A stretch of 64,000 bases of DNA. It comes from UBA1858 sp965227695. GTDB lineage: Bacteria; Pseudomonadota; Gammaproteobacteria; UBA4575. A program made the translations under genes and the position numbers. The stretch is from the NCBI GenBank assembly GCA_965227695.1, contig OZ245760.1, positions 1,860,001 to 1,924,000 of the forward strand, given 5' to 3'. A model generated the notes under the pieces. The model was not told the DNA's origin and searched no databases. It saw nothing but the letters and a program-made list of their open reading frames with translations. Positions within the stretch are counted from its first letter, which is position 1; each line of letters begins with the position of its first letter. This document shows positions 18,711-28,138 of this stretch, piece by piece.

Positions 18711-20629
18711 TGTTGCTCTCCATTGCCGTGTGCGCTATCAGTGTCCACGTTCTCCCATTGCTGCTGATCAATCGTTGCCTGATCATATGCCTGTGCCAGT
18801 GCAAGCTTGGCCTGGGCGCGATAACTTTTCATAACCATTTTGCGCTGCTGCAATTCTCTAATTGCAAGCTTCTCGATTAAATGACTTTGCTTATCGTAAG
18901 CAATATTTAGCCTTGGCAGGGCGGCTTCAATACGCTTTTTAATTTCATCAATGCGAAACTGAAATCCATCGAATCCAAAGCTGGCCACCTTATCTACGGA
19001 AGCAATAGATGCCTCGAGACTTTTCTGGGTCTGGATGAGTTCAGCAATTTCATCCAGTTCGTTTATGACGGACCATTTTCTTTCAGCATATTCCTGCGCT
19101 ACATCCCAATAAATCCTGCCATGCAAAACTTTCAGTCTTTGCTGATAATTTTTTACCTGTTCATTATCCGGAAATTGCTCTGCGAGTTTTGCCAACTTGA
19201 CATTCAGTCGGTTAATTCTTTTGAGGTGTAATAATTCTTCATCATTAACAAACGCCAGCACATCTTCACTTTGTTTGGCTTTTTGATATCTTTCATTGAG
19301 TCTTGTGTATTTTTTCTCAAGATAATTCAACAGGGAACGCTCAAGAGTTTTGCCTGCAACTGGTACCGTTTGCTGGTATCTTTCCTGACGGGTCTCAAGC
19401 ATTGTGTTAAAAACATGTATGTTTTCCAGCCAGTGCATAAGATTATTACGCAAAAAAATCAAATCCCTGAAGTTTTTCACTGCTTCATGAAACTGGTGGT
19501 CTGCCATAAGCTCTGCCAGGTAGCGTACTTCAGGAACAGAAGGAATGCTTTTCATTGACCAGAACCAGCCTAATAATGGTTCCTGTTGTGTTTTTTCAAT
19601 TAAGGCTGAAATTAATTTTCCCTGTTCGATGGTATGAATAGACTCGGAAAGTTTTTCACTCTCAACCTGATAAAGATTAATCGCATTTTCATAGGACTGA
19701 ACAGCACGACCATTTAGACCCAGTTGTCCATAACCATAAGCGATTGCCAATAAGCCTTCCTGTACTGAAGTGCTTGTCAGACGCCTGTTGCCAAGCTCAA
19801 GCCAGGGTGCCAATGCTTTGTCATAGTGCCCCTGCTCACTATGCGCCCAGCCCATGGTTAACAGTGAAATGTCGGAATACAGTCCGCTTAAACGTATGTC
19901 TTCCAGATAATGCTGTGCCAATTCCGGCTTGTTCTTCAACAATGCAAGACCTGCAACCAGATTGGACTTGTCACGCAGGGCAAGCTGATTGGGCTGGCGT
20001 ATTCTGATTTTGCTGGATTTTTCCAGCTGTTTAACACCCTCCTCGAGGCTACCGTTCCTTATATGCGCAATGCCTAAATTATGGTGCACGTAAGGCCGGT
20101 GTGTTTTGGGTGCTTTCCAGTCATCAAGGGACAAAATGGCTTTTTCAGGTTGGCCAATATCCAGATATACCTGGCTTTTCAGCAGTTTTACATCGCTAAA
20201 AATATCTTCATGCACCGCCCCTTTGATATGTTCTATATATTGTGCAGCTTTTTGCAGATATCCGCGTTGATAAGAGATTTTTGCAAGGTAATAATATGCA
20301 CGGTTTTTAATCGCATCATCATTATTTTCTTCAAGAACTCTGGCAAACACCTTGCCTGCCTCATGGTGCATTCCATAGGATAATTGAATACCACCCAGTA
20401 ACAATTGATCATCAGGACGGTGATTGGAAACACGATTCAGTTGCTGTGCTGCCAACAAGTGAGTAATTGAGGTGAAATAATCATCCTGATAGAAGTGAAA
20501 AAGGACTTCGCCATAATGAAGATCTTTGACAATATTGACAGGAGTTTTTTCATCTGCATGTACAGAAAAAATCAGCACAGCGAAAACGATCGCTATCCTG
20601 TATAGACCCTGTTTAAATTTCACAGTCAT
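18707..20629 (-). CDS. exported TPR/coiled-coil protein
   Basis: Exported protein of 640 residues with a signal peptide ending near SVHA-DE. The N-terminal half is TPR-like (AGKVFARVLEENNDDAIKNR; YDKALAPWLELGNRRLTST). The C-terminal ~200 residues are charged, heptad-like and probably coiled coil (IDEIKKRIEAALPRLNIAYD). No lipobox is present, so it should be periplasmic. It overlaps the next TPR lipoprotein gene by 4 nt, and the pair likely form a scaffold. Confidence 0.75.
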   Translation of the reverse strand: MTVKFKQGLYRIAIVFAVLIFSVHADEKTPVNIVKDLHYGEVLFHFYQDDYFTSITHLLAAQQLNRVSNHRPDDQLLLGGIQLSYGMHHEAGKVFARVLEENNDDAIKNRAYYYLAKISYQRGYLQKAAQYIEHIKGAVHEDIFSDVKLLKSQVYLDIGQPEKAILSLDDWKAPKTHRPYVHHNLGIAHIRNGSLEEGVKQLEKSSKIRIRQPNQLALRDKSNLVAGLALLKNKPELAQHYLEDIRLSGLYSDISLLTMGWAHSEQGHYDKALAPWLELGNRRLTSTSVQEGLLAIAYGYGQLGLNGRAVQSYENAINLYQVESEKLSESIHTIEQGKLISALIEKTQQEPLLGWFWSMKSIPSVPEVRYLAELMADHQFHEAVKNFRDLIFLRNNLMHWLENIHVFNTMLETRQERYQQTVPVAGKTLERSLLNYLEKKYTRLNERYQKAKQSEDVLAFVNDEELLHLKRINRLNVKLAKLAEQFPDNEQVKNYQQRLKVLHGRIYWDVAQEYAERKWSVINELDEIAELIQTQKSLEASIASVDKVASFGFDGFQFRIDEIKKRIEAALPRLNIAYDKQSHLIEKLAIRELQQRKMVMKSYRAQAKLALAQAYDQATIDQQQWENVDTDSAHGNGEQQ

Positions 20630-20661
20630 TTCGCTACGTCAATTACCGAAAGGAAACCGGA

Positions 20662-21207
20662 TTACTGCCATTCCTTAATGACAAATTCAGGCTGTTTCTT
20701 GATGGTACGATCGGTAATTTTTAACTCAAGATATTTCGCACCAAGCCCTTTTTCAACAACCATATCTGCAGCGCGACGATAATCACGCCCATTAGGCCCC
20801 TTGCCAACAAACACAGCCACCAGCTCATGCTCTCCCTTGGTAACATTACCAATGTATAGCTGCTGAACGCCGCCACGATGTAACGCATCAACTTCACGTT
20901 TGGTATAAAGATAGTTCGCGACTACTTTGTCATCAAGTTTCAGCTGGACAGAGTCAAGATCAAAAAAGTCACCCACATCAACTGAAATGAATACGGCGAG
21001 CTGAGTGTTGGCTGGAAATAGCAACTCTTCCTCAAGGACATATAGATCACGATTAATTTCGAGCACTTCCTTTTTGAGCATTTGCACACGCCCGTCAAGA
21101 GAACGAAATTCTTCATCCAGATTCGATTTTTCCTGCGTTGCAGATAATACGCTGCCCGTGATAAATGATACGACAATGATCGTTAAAAGTTTATTCAACA
21201 TATTCAT
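20662..21207 (-). CDS. periplasmic coiled-coil protein
   Basis: Exported protein of 181 residues with a signal peptide ending near VLSA. A short coiled coil follows (EEFRSLDGRVQMLKKEVLEI), then a beta-rich domain with VFISVDVGDFFDLDSVQLKL and ELVAVFVGKGPNG, suggesting an Ig-like fold. Similar proteins in comparable clusters are, as far as I recall, sometimes mislabelled as AraC regulators; no DNA-binding motif is present here. It sits between the DUF3570 barrel and the TPR genes. Confidence 0.65.
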   Translation of the reverse strand: MNMLNKLLTIIVVSFITGSVLSATQEKSNLDEEFRSLDGRVQMLKKEVLEINRDLYVLEEELLFPANTQLAVFISVDVGDFFDLDSVQLKLDDKVVANYLYTKREVDALHRGGVQQLYIGNVTKGEHELVAVFVGKGPNGRDYRRAADMVVEKGLGAKYLELKITDRTIKKQPEFVIKEWQ

Positions 21208-21233
21208 TCTCCTTGATATTATTCTTATTCATC

Positions 21234-22421
21234 TTAATAACGCACCGTAAAGAACAATTGCAGAACAGCTGCATCAAATGAAAAAGGATCATCAGTGATC
21301 TGGGAAAAGTCTTCGATACCACTATAGTCATCATAGCTATAGTCAATATACTCTGCAGAAAGATTTATAGTTCCACTACTGAACCAGGAGTACTCATCAA
21401 ACAGTCTGTAACTGACTTTGGCGCCAATCGAATAATTATCAAACGTGCTTAACTCTTTATCACGAGCCATGTAATTTCTGGTCACCGAAAAGTTATTACT
21501 ATAAAAATCGGCAGCGTCCTGTGTGTAATAACGCACAAACACATCTGCCAGCCAGTGATCACCAAAATATTGTGAGTAAATAAAATCAATTGTATGGGCT
21601 GTAATGTCCCATGTATCCCTGAAGTAGCGATAACCAATTGTTGTGGCGGCACCATATTGCCAGTACTTGGTTGCCTGTAACGCCGTGGCCTGACTGGTCC
21701 GTGTCCCGGGATAAATTTCCGAACCAAGCCCCTGGGGAACATTACCAACAATCACAAATCGATAGGGGTTGTTTAAAAACCCGTCCTCGACCGTTGCTTC
21801 GTAAGAAAGACTCGCTTTTAATGTTTTAGTCAGCACCTGTGATAATGAAACACGGTATTGATAGCGGGTCAGGTCCTCTTCGAAATCCGGTGCATCTACA
21901 CGCATGACTGTATCATCACCATAAGAAAAACCGAGACTTACTGTGGTCATATCACCAAACATGTCATGAGAAATATCAAATCCCGCGGTCGTGGCTTCGT
22001 AATCATTTTCGTCACTAAAGGTATAAAAAGCGCTCATTAGTGTATTTTCATGGACATAACTGCCACCAATCGTATATTCATCACGTTCCTCGGAATAACG
22101 GCTTGCACCGGCAAGCACGTCTGGTGACGCGCCGGTAATATTGTCTTGATGATATTCCCCATACACGGAAAACTTTTGCGCAAAGCTTTTTCTTACCAAC
22201 ACAGTCGCGCCATCAACTTCGACACCGCCGCCATCATAGTAATGATACTGAATGTCAGCACGATCCTCGGGCAGTGTTGCCGCAGATACAATTTCAGACA
22301 TTGACAAACAGTACGCTACAATAATCACCAGCCAAACAAAGCGCGCAATATTATCTCTAGTTACAACCACAGCCACTTCCCTGTGCGGGACCCGCACCTT
22401 TTGAAGCTTCACGCGTTTCAT
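21234..22421 (-). CDS. DUF3570 outer-membrane beta-barrel protein
   Basis: Predicted outer-membrane barrel of the DUF3570 family. After a signal peptide (hydrophobic FVWLVIIVAYCL, cleavage near SA-ATLPEDRADIQYHYYDGGG) the protein consists of alternating amphipathic strands. It ends in a barrel-type aromatic C-terminus (LQLFFTVRY). The start is uncertain: the chosen ATG overlaps the DUF4266 gene by 65 nt, and a GTG closer to the signal peptide could be used. DUF3570 genes occur beside DUF4266, TlpA and ApbE genes in many bacteria (from memory), and all three partners are present in this cluster. Confidence 0.8.
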   Translation of the reverse strand: MKRVKLQKVRVPHREVAVVVTRDNIARFVWLVIIVAYCLSMSEIVSAATLPEDRADIQYHYYDGGGVEVDGATVLVRKSFAQKFSVYGEYHQDNITGASPDVLAGASRYSEERDEYTIGGSYVHENTLMSAFYTFSDENDYEATTAGFDISHDMFGDMTTVSLGFSYGDDTVMRVDAPDFEEDLTRYQYRVSLSQVLTKTLKASLSYEATVEDGFLNNPYRFVIVGNVPQGLGSEIYPGTRTSQATALQATKYWQYGAATTIGYRYFRDTWDITAHTIDFIYSQYFGDHWLADVFVRYYTQDAADFYSNNFSVTRNYMARDKELSTFDNYSIGAKVSYRLFDEYSWFSSGTINLSAEYIDYSYDDYSGIEDFSQITDDPFSFDAAVLQLFFTVRY

Positions 22422-22587
22422 GCACGTGTTGTCTGAATGCACTAAATACCGCATCACGATGCGGATCCATGATCGGGTCGGCCAGATGTTCCCGCTCGTA
22501 AGGTGCCACCCATGGCTCGATTGGCTGAAAGCTACAGGCTGTTACACCCATTAATATGCATGCCAAAACCAGATAATTTCTATTCAT
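22357..22587 (-). CDS. DUF4266 lipopeptide with C-terminal GCGC
   Basis: Tiny lipoprotein of 76 residues. The lipobox is MGVTAC at residues 13-18; mature residues contain the conserved EPWVAPYEREHLADPIM block and end in a Gly-Ser-Gly-Cys-Gly-Cys-Asn tail. The vicinal-type cysteines at the C-terminus invite metal binding or thiol modification, which fits the TlpA thioredoxin gene 3 nt upstream. Family function is unknown. Confidence 0.85.
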   Translation of the reverse strand: MNRNYLVLACILMGVTACSFQPIEPWVAPYEREHLADPIMDPHRDAVFSAFRQHVHETREASKGAGPAQGSGCGCN

Positions 22588-22590
22588 GTG

Positions 22591-23106
22591 TTACTCATAC
22601 TTGAGCTTGTTAATTTGCTGTTGATATAAACTTAAGTAGCTCTCTTTATAGCCACGATGCAAATAACGAACATCTCCGTTTCTATCGACCAGGATTGTCA
22701 TAGGCATGGCGTCAATATCATACAACTTGCTGACCTGCTTTTGCTGATCGAACAGTACCGGAAAATTAACGCCCAGTTTTCTTGCAAGTTTGATTGCCTT
22801 GTCCGGCTCTTCATCAATATTCACGCCCAGCAATTCAAAATCATAGTCATCATGCAGCTGCTTCAGTTCTGCCAGTTTGGGTAATTCCTGTTGACACGGC
22901 CCACACCATGTTGCCCAGAAATTTATCAATACCACCTTGCCACGATATTCACTTAATTTTTTGTTATCTCCCTGATCACTTTTCAGAGTGAAATCCGGCG
23001 CCTGCTGACCAATCAGTTTGGTATTTGCTGCAACAGCCACACCAACACACACCATCAGCAGGGCAACAGAGAAAAGTGAAGCAATAATTAAATGCCTGTT
23101 TTTCAT
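22591..23106 (-). CDS. TlpA-family thiol-disulfide oxidoreductase
   Basis: Membrane-anchored or exported thioredoxin-like protein of 171 residues. A signal/anchor helix covers residues 6-27, then GQQAPDFTLKSDQGDNKKL and the redox-active WATWCGPCQQE (WCxPC) typical of TlpA/ResA. Such proteins reduce periplasmic disulfides, often on apocytochromes or metal-binding proteins. Candidate substrates in the same transcription unit are the DUF4266 tail cysteines and the CXXCH/CX4CH cysteines of the two heme lipoproteins; this is inference. Confidence 0.9.
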   Translation of the reverse strand: MKNRHLIIASLFSVALLMVCVGVAVAANTKLIGQQAPDFTLKSDQGDNKKLSEYRGKVVLINFWATWCGPCQQELPKLAELKQLHDDYDFELLGVNIDEEPDKAIKLARKLGVNFPVLFDQQKQVSKLYDIDAMPMTILVDRNGDVRYLHRGYKESYLSLYQQQINKLKYE

Positions 23107-23143
23107 GATGGCTCCTATTTGCTATGTTTATTCTGCATACCGT

Positions 23144-23773
23144 CTAGAAAAAGACACCCACGTTAAAACTTGCTTCAAGATTATGTGTAAATTCATTTTC
23201 ACCAAGAAGATCGGTTTCATATATGTAATCCCTGAAATCGATCCGCACAGACAACCAGTCTGTGGGAAGCACTTTTAATCCCGCTCCAAAGTGGTATGCA
23301 AATTCGTCTTCATTAATAAACTCCACATTGCCAACGCCGGCGACAACATAAAAGGTACTGCTCATTGCAATATTGCGGCCAAGAAACACCTCACCCGGTA
23401 ATATGTTGTAGCCCACGGAGAGCGCGTAGTACTCTACATCTTGCGTCTCCTGTGGGAACAAAGGCAGCCCTAACCGACGAAACGAGTCATCTGATACTTC
23501 AGACTCGCCATAAGTGGCCTCAACAAAAAAGTCTTCAGTGACGTGATACGATGCGCGCAGACCGTATACAGGCTCAGAACCAAAATCCTCGACATCCAAT
23601 ACCCCATAAAATGCGGTGATTTCAAAATCTTCAGTATCAATCTTCGGCACGACAATGTCGCGCCGATAAATATCCGGCTTAATCACCTGTTCCTGTTGCT
23701 GTGGTTCATCTTCCTGTGCAATGACTGGTGTCACACCGACAATCAACGTGAGTAAAACTGTTATCCATTTCAT
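23144..23773 (-). CDS. outer-membrane beta-barrel domain protein
   Basis: Exported 209-residue protein with signal peptide (cleavage near VIA-QE), a short Gln/Glu-rich linker (QEDEPQQQEQ) and an eight-strand-like barrel pattern (EITAFYGVLDVEDFGSEPVY; LRASYHVTEDFFVEATYG). It ends in Phe-Phe as barrels do. It resembles the small outer-membrane barrel family found in Myxococcus gliding clusters. The next gene upstream encodes a related barrel with an added SH3 domain, so the two are probably paralogues. Confidence 0.78.
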   Translation of the reverse strand: MKWITVLLTLIVGVTPVIAQEDEPQQQEQVIKPDIYRRDIVVPKIDTEDFEITAFYGVLDVEDFGSEPVYGLRASYHVTEDFFVEATYGESEVSDDSFRRLGLPLFPQETQDVEYYALSVGYNILPGEVFLGRNIAMSSTFYVVAGVGNVEFINEDEFAYHFGAGLKVLPTDWLSVRIDFRDYIYETDLLGENEFTHNLEASFNVGVFF

Positions 23774-23792
23774 AATGTATCCTTATGCCCGC

Positions 23793-24578
23793 TTAAAAGA
23801 AAAAAGCCACACCACCGGTAATTTCATCAAAATCATCATTGTCATCATCGCCCGATAACACCACATAACGTCGGTAATCCGCCCGAATAAAGAATCGCTC
23901 GGTCAGATAAAATCTTGCGCCTATGCCGGCATTGGCAAGATCAGAATCAGTGTCTTCGGCATCGACCAATGTGGCTCTGGGCGTATTTTCGAAACGACCA
24001 TAGCCAATCGAAACATTGGGACTGACGCGCCAGTTAGGAAAAGGGGTAGAAATCAGGTTGAGGCTATAGACATCTGAACTGGAAAAATCACCTGCCACTT
24101 CGCCAAAGGAAAATTCCAGCATGATATTTTCTGTGAACTTGTACCCTAACCGGGCAATCACAACCGGATCGCCTGAAAAGTCACCCCCGGAGATGCCAAA
24201 TTCAAAACGACGCTTGAGATAGTCGCTCACCAGTACATCGCGAAAACTTTTTTTCGTGCCGGCCTGCGTTAAGGTGCGCTCTATTTGTGAACGCGCGACC
24301 CAACCTGTTTTACCGCGATCGGTTTTGACTTTGAACCAGTCCGTTTTTCTTTTAATAATTTCAACCCACTCATGCCGGTCAACCACATGAAAAATGGGAA
24401 AACCGCGACCGGGTCCGGTATGTAATTCAATGTAAGGGTCGGCAACCTGCACCCGCTGGTACTGTTCTGCACGATCCTCTTTGGCATGCGCGCCGGAAAA
24501 GCATGTGATGCTTATCACAACAATTAATATCACAGCTTTTAAGTGAGTTATGGCAGAGTTGAGACTGTATTTTTCCAT
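23793..24578 (-). CDS. SH3-domain outer-membrane beta-barrel protein
   Basis: Exported protein of 261 residues. A signal peptide (cleavage near AHA-KE) is followed by a bacterial SH3 domain at residues ~35-95 (YIELHTGPGRGFPIFHVVD; DRGKTGWVARSQIE), then a barrel of about eight strands ending in VAFFF. Bacterial SH3 domains often bind peptidoglycan stem peptides, so the protein could tie the outer membrane to the wall. The ATG chosen gives a cleaner signal peptide than an upstream in-frame GTG. Its barrel is related to that of the next gene. Confidence 0.8.
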   Translation of the reverse strand: MEKYSLNSAITHLKAVILIVVISITCFSGAHAKEDRAEQYQRVQVADPYIELHTGPGRGFPIFHVVDRHEWVEIIKRKTDWFKVKTDRGKTGWVARSQIERTLTQAGTKKSFRDVLVSDYLKRRFEFGISGGDFSGDPVVIARLGYKFTENIMLEFSFGEVAGDFSSSDVYSLNLISTPFPNWRVSPNVSIGYGRFENTPRATLVDAEDTDSDLANAGIGARFYLTERFFIRADYRRYVVLSGDDDNDDFDEITGGVAFFF

Positions 24579-24598
24579 GGCACTATTCACTTAAATAA

Positions 24599-25138
24599 TC
24601 AGGGGGCGCAGGTTGTAAGATCAGCCGGGACTAATTGCCCGGAACCACCGGTCGGTGTTAGCACCGTGCAACTGGCAGGACAGGTGCCATTGGGCGTACT
24701 CGCCCAGTTGAGGATTTCCTGGTAGCAGGTCGCTGCCGTACTATTAAAAATGTCACCGCCACCATGTGGACCAATTGCCGCGAGGCCACCATCACCCACC
24801 AGCGGCTCCGCTAATAACCTGCTTTGTGATGGAATGGCGGCATTGACAAACGCCTGTGCCGAATTGAAATTGAAAGCTTCATCGGTGGAGTTAAGCGCAG
24901 CATTTTCTATTAATATAAAACCACCGCCCGAACCACTGCTGGTATGACACGCACTATTTGCACAACTCACCGAAGCAGCACCAATCGGACCCTGCAGTAT
25001 CGGGTTGATACACAGACTGAAAATATTTCTACACAGATCGGCAACACTGCCGGGATCGTCTTCGGTAGAAACATTATCGCATCCATTCAAAATGATCAGC
25101 GTCGCTGCAAGCGACGCAAATCGCCGCTTCTTGTTCAC
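24599..25138 (-). CDS. cytochrome-like lipoprotein with a CX4CH motif
   Basis: Predicted lipoprotein of 179 residues, starting at GTG, with lipobox LNGC near residue 20. It contains one atypical heme-type motif CANSACH (CX4CH) near residue 59. A C-terminal block (SRLLAEPL, PHGGG, YQEILNWAS) resembles the C-terminal region of the neighbouring tri-heme lipoprotein (NDLLRRPVS, YGVILNWISMG). CX4CH sites bind heme c in a few known cytochromes, but here the motif could instead be a vestige or a metal site. It lies 24 nt downstream of the large heme lipoprotein gene. Confidence 0.65.
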   Translation of the reverse strand: MNKKRRFASLAATLIILNGCDNVSTEDDPGSVADLCRNIFSLCINPILQGPIGAASVSCANSACHTSSGSGGGFILIENAALNSTDEAFNFNSAQAFVNAAIPSQSRLLAEPLVGDGGLAAIGPHGGGDIFNSTAATCYQEILNWASTPNGTCPASCTVLTPTGGSGQLVPADLTTCAP

Positions 25139-25162
25139 GGTTACTCCGTAACTATTTAATAT

Positions 25163-28120
25163 TTAAATACAAGTTGGGTTATTTGCAGCGCCCATGCTAA
25201 TCCAGTTCAATATCACCCCATAAGTGGAATTCGGACTAGTGTCGACTAATACCGGTTGAGTGGCGCCCGCCGGATTGTCGGGATCAACCAGCACTTGTGG
25301 GTGGGCAAGGTTCGGAGCGACGTTATCCGACACCGGGCGACGCAACAGGTCATTATTCACCGGAGTGCACAAATCATTAATCATGGCCACGGTCACATTG
25401 AAATCTCCCACCGGGTTTCCGGTCAGCACGAAGCGATTGTGACCACTTGAAGCATTGGTATTGTTATCACTATCTTCACCCGGCATGTGACATGACTGAC
25501 AGTCCGCCATCAGGCGTGGATGCACACTTGCATTAAACTGGGCCTGACTGACCCCCACATTGGACAACAGATTGGGTTTGACTTTATAAACACCACCATC
25601 AAGTTCAAACGGATCGTTAATATATTGCGCACCGATATCCACCCACTCCGTCACCAGACGTTTTTCTGAAGCACTCATCATTAAGCTATGATCAAGCGCA
25701 CCCAGCGTGTGTGACTCATCGGCACGTAATTTCTGGTGGTAGATTGTTTCAATCAAATGACTGGTGCGCGAACTATTGGCCGATCCGCCTACAGAAACCA
25801 GCGGTTCATCACGCAGGAACACAACTTCACCATCCTGTACCACAGGAGGTAAAGGCTGTCCCAGGGCGTCTTTTGTGAATGTGCCAATCAAAAGCTGATC
25901 ATAAGAAATGATACGACCGCCCAGGCCGCTGAGACCACCTTCAAGGGTCAGACCTGCGGACACCGCCTCATTCGCCAGTAAGGCATTATTATGACAGTTG
26001 ACACACGTACAGCTTCCATCATTAATAGCACCGGCACCACTGCACATCCCCAGCACGTCAGGGCGCGGTTTGTCCCATAATGGCTGAATATGATCTTCAT
26101 AATTTATGCGAATACGGCCATTGGGGGCAACCGGCGGCGGTGTATCCAGATCATCATAGCTGATGGTGGTTTGCTGTATTCCGCCGACACTAATCGCCGC
26201 CCATACCGGAGTGTAAGTAATATCCGGCAATAAATCGCCCGCGGTAGGGTCATTGCGGTTTTTGGTATCCGCCATGGTTTCCCCGGCAATGACGGCCCAG
26301 TTATTGATATTGGTGGTATGACTGCCGGCAATCGGCGAGGAATTCAGCGGTTCGGTTTCACGGCGCGGCGAATGACATCCACTACATGTACGTGTTTCAC
26401 CCGGGCGCACCTGCAACCAGTTCGTATGGGTCTGAAACGCACGGCCTTGTTTATCAAGTACGGTCATGGCAACTGCCGTATCGGCAGGCACTTTGACCCG
26501 GTATGAACCGTCAGGTTCCACTTGCGCGTAGCCGAGAATTTCCTGCATCTCAAATTCACTTTCTCCAATGGCATCCATAATCATGCCGGGAGGCGTGGGT
26601 ATGGCACGGGTCACACGCACAAAACGGGCCACGCGATTGACAAATTCAGGGGTTGTCGGATCTTTCATTTTCAAAAGATCCGGTTCACCGGTGGCAGTAC
26701 GCGGGATAGTCTCACCCGGGGCCAGGACAGAATCGCCCATAATATCGAGCCCATCGGTATCGTAAACACTGCGTACATTAAATACACCCATCCCCTGGCC
26801 GCCTAAGCCATTTGACTCCGTGGCCAGCGCCGGATCGAGAAATTTATCGCCAATCGTGGCCGGTGTGTCACCGAGCCCACGGGGCAAAATGGCAATCGGG
26901 TCGACTAGCGCTTTCCCCGCCGAAGACAAATGCACCGGCCGCAGTGTGCGGTTAGCCAGATCCATCATGTAGATACTGTACTCGGGTGCGCCCTGGTCTA
27001 GTTCCTCGACACCGGTCATCGGGTCAGTCACAGATGAAGGGTTGGGCGGGGCGGGTTTAAATGAGACCAGCGCCCGGTTAGTGCCATCCCATAATGGATA
27101 AGGCGTGGTAAAACGCCCACCCGGTGAAAAAGAATCATCATAGGTAACATTCAAATCAGTGAGCTGCACTTTGGTCTGACCATTGCAGTTTTGAGGCAGC
27201 CCGGGCACCGGCTCGCAGGCATCGGAATAATTTTTCACATCAAGTAACATGATTGCCCCGGCTTCATCGGTACCGGACAGTGGCATCAATGAAGTCATCA
27301 CACGCCCATCCTGCATTTCACGCGGGTGTAAAAAACTGTTTCCGGGACTGAATGAGCCGTATTGCACAAATAAGTTGGTGCCATCCGGGTTGGTAAAAAA
27401 TACCGGGAAATGATTTCTGTCGGCAAAGTGATCCCAGCGCGAATACATGATCTCGCCCGTCTTCAGCACGGTCGGATTTCGGTCATGACTCTGGTTAAAA
27501 GATATTTGTGTAATTTCCTGGGTCGATGGATCAAGCACATGCAAGGCAATGGTCGGCTCACGCTCGTATTCATCGAGGTAGGTATACGGCTCCACATTTT
27601 CTTCGGCCATTTTCTGTTGCGTGGTTTTTTGCCGGCTCGAAGAAAACACGATGCGACCATCAGGAAGGTAAGCCGGATCCACATCATCGGCCAATTCCGC
27701 CGTGGCCGTATCCTGAATCAGGCGCGTCATCGTATTGGAGCGCAAATCAATCTCCCAGATGTTAAACGTGGCATCATTGGGCCCGCGCATGGCAAAGATA
27801 ACTTTGGTGGCATCAAAATTCACTTCCGGGTCAGACACATCACCCTGTCCCTGAGTGTAAGACGCTGTCAGGTTCGTCGACTGGGATAATGGTGCGGAAA
27901 CATTCTTCATGAACAAATCACCGCCGGGAGAGAAGCGCACACCATCGGTGGGGTTCCCCAGGGCTTGCGTGTTGCGCTGGGCATAGACAATTGGAAAGTC
28001 ACCGTTAATAATGACGCCCTCTTCCCCTTCGCCACCACCACAACCGGTGAGGGCAAGACCAACCAGGCCACACATTGCCCAACCACATGCTCGTAAGCTG
28101 TTTGTCCACTCTTTCGCCAT
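25163..28120 (-). CDS. tri-heme lipoprotein, hydrazine synthase alpha-like
   Basis: Large lipoprotein (985 residues, lipobox ALTGC near residue 25). The N-terminal half reads as a WD40/TolB-type propeller (YLPDGRIVFSSSR; KTGEIMYSRWDHF; FFTNPDGTNLFVQYG). This pattern is seen in proteins annotated with the hydrazine synthase alpha middle domain. The C-terminal half carries three CXXCH sites for covalent heme c at C579-H583, C706-H710 and C874-H878. There is no sign of the rest of an anammox pathway, so hydrazine synthesis should not be assumed; an extracytoplasmic electron-transfer role is likelier. I prefer the ATG with GGAG ribosome-binding site over a TTG two codons upstream. Confidence 0.82.
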   Translation of the reverse strand: MAKEWTNSLRACGWAMCGLVGLALTGCGGGEGEEGVIINGDFPIVYAQRNTQALGNPTDGVRFSPGGDLFMKNVSAPLSQSTNLTASYTQGQGDVSDPEVNFDATKVIFAMRGPNDATFNIWEIDLRSNTMTRLIQDTATAELADDVDPAYLPDGRIVFSSSRQKTTQQKMAEENVEPYTYLDEYEREPTIALHVLDPSTQEITQISFNQSHDRNPTVLKTGEIMYSRWDHFADRNHFPVFFTNPDGTNLFVQYGSFSPGNSFLHPREMQDGRVMTSLMPLSGTDEAGAIMLLDVKNYSDACEPVPGLPQNCNGQTKVQLTDLNVTYDDSFSPGGRFTTPYPLWDGTNRALVSFKPAPPNPSSVTDPMTGVEELDQGAPEYSIYMMDLANRTLRPVHLSSAGKALVDPIAILPRGLGDTPATIGDKFLDPALATESNGLGGQGMGVFNVRSVYDTDGLDIMGDSVLAPGETIPRTATGEPDLLKMKDPTTPEFVNRVARFVRVTRAIPTPPGMIMDAIGESEFEMQEILGYAQVEPDGSYRVKVPADTAVAMTVLDKQGRAFQTHTNWLQVRPGETRTCSGCHSPRRETEPLNSSPIAGSHTTNINNWAVIAGETMADTKNRNDPTAGDLLPDITYTPVWAAISVGGIQQTTISYDDLDTPPPVAPNGRIRINYEDHIQPLWDKPRPDVLGMCSGAGAINDGSCTCVNCHNNALLANEAVSAGLTLEGGLSGLGGRIISYDQLLIGTFTKDALGQPLPPVVQDGEVVFLRDEPLVSVGGSANSSRTSHLIETIYHQKLRADESHTLGALDHSLMMSASEKRLVTEWVDIGAQYINDPFELDGGVYKVKPNLLSNVGVSQAQFNASVHPRLMADCQSCHMPGEDSDNNTNASSGHNRFVLTGNPVGDFNVTVAMINDLCTPVNNDLLRRPVSDNVAPNLAHPQVLVDPDNPAGATQPVLVDTSPNSTYGVILNWISMGAANNPTCI

Positions 28121-28138
28121 GATCAACTTCTCCGAATG

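Noticed and set aside
25163..28120. Calling the large lipoprotein a hydrazine synthase
   Set aside because: The resemblance is to one domain only; the beta/gamma subunits and hydrazine dehydrogenase are absent from the window and the host type does not suggest anammox.
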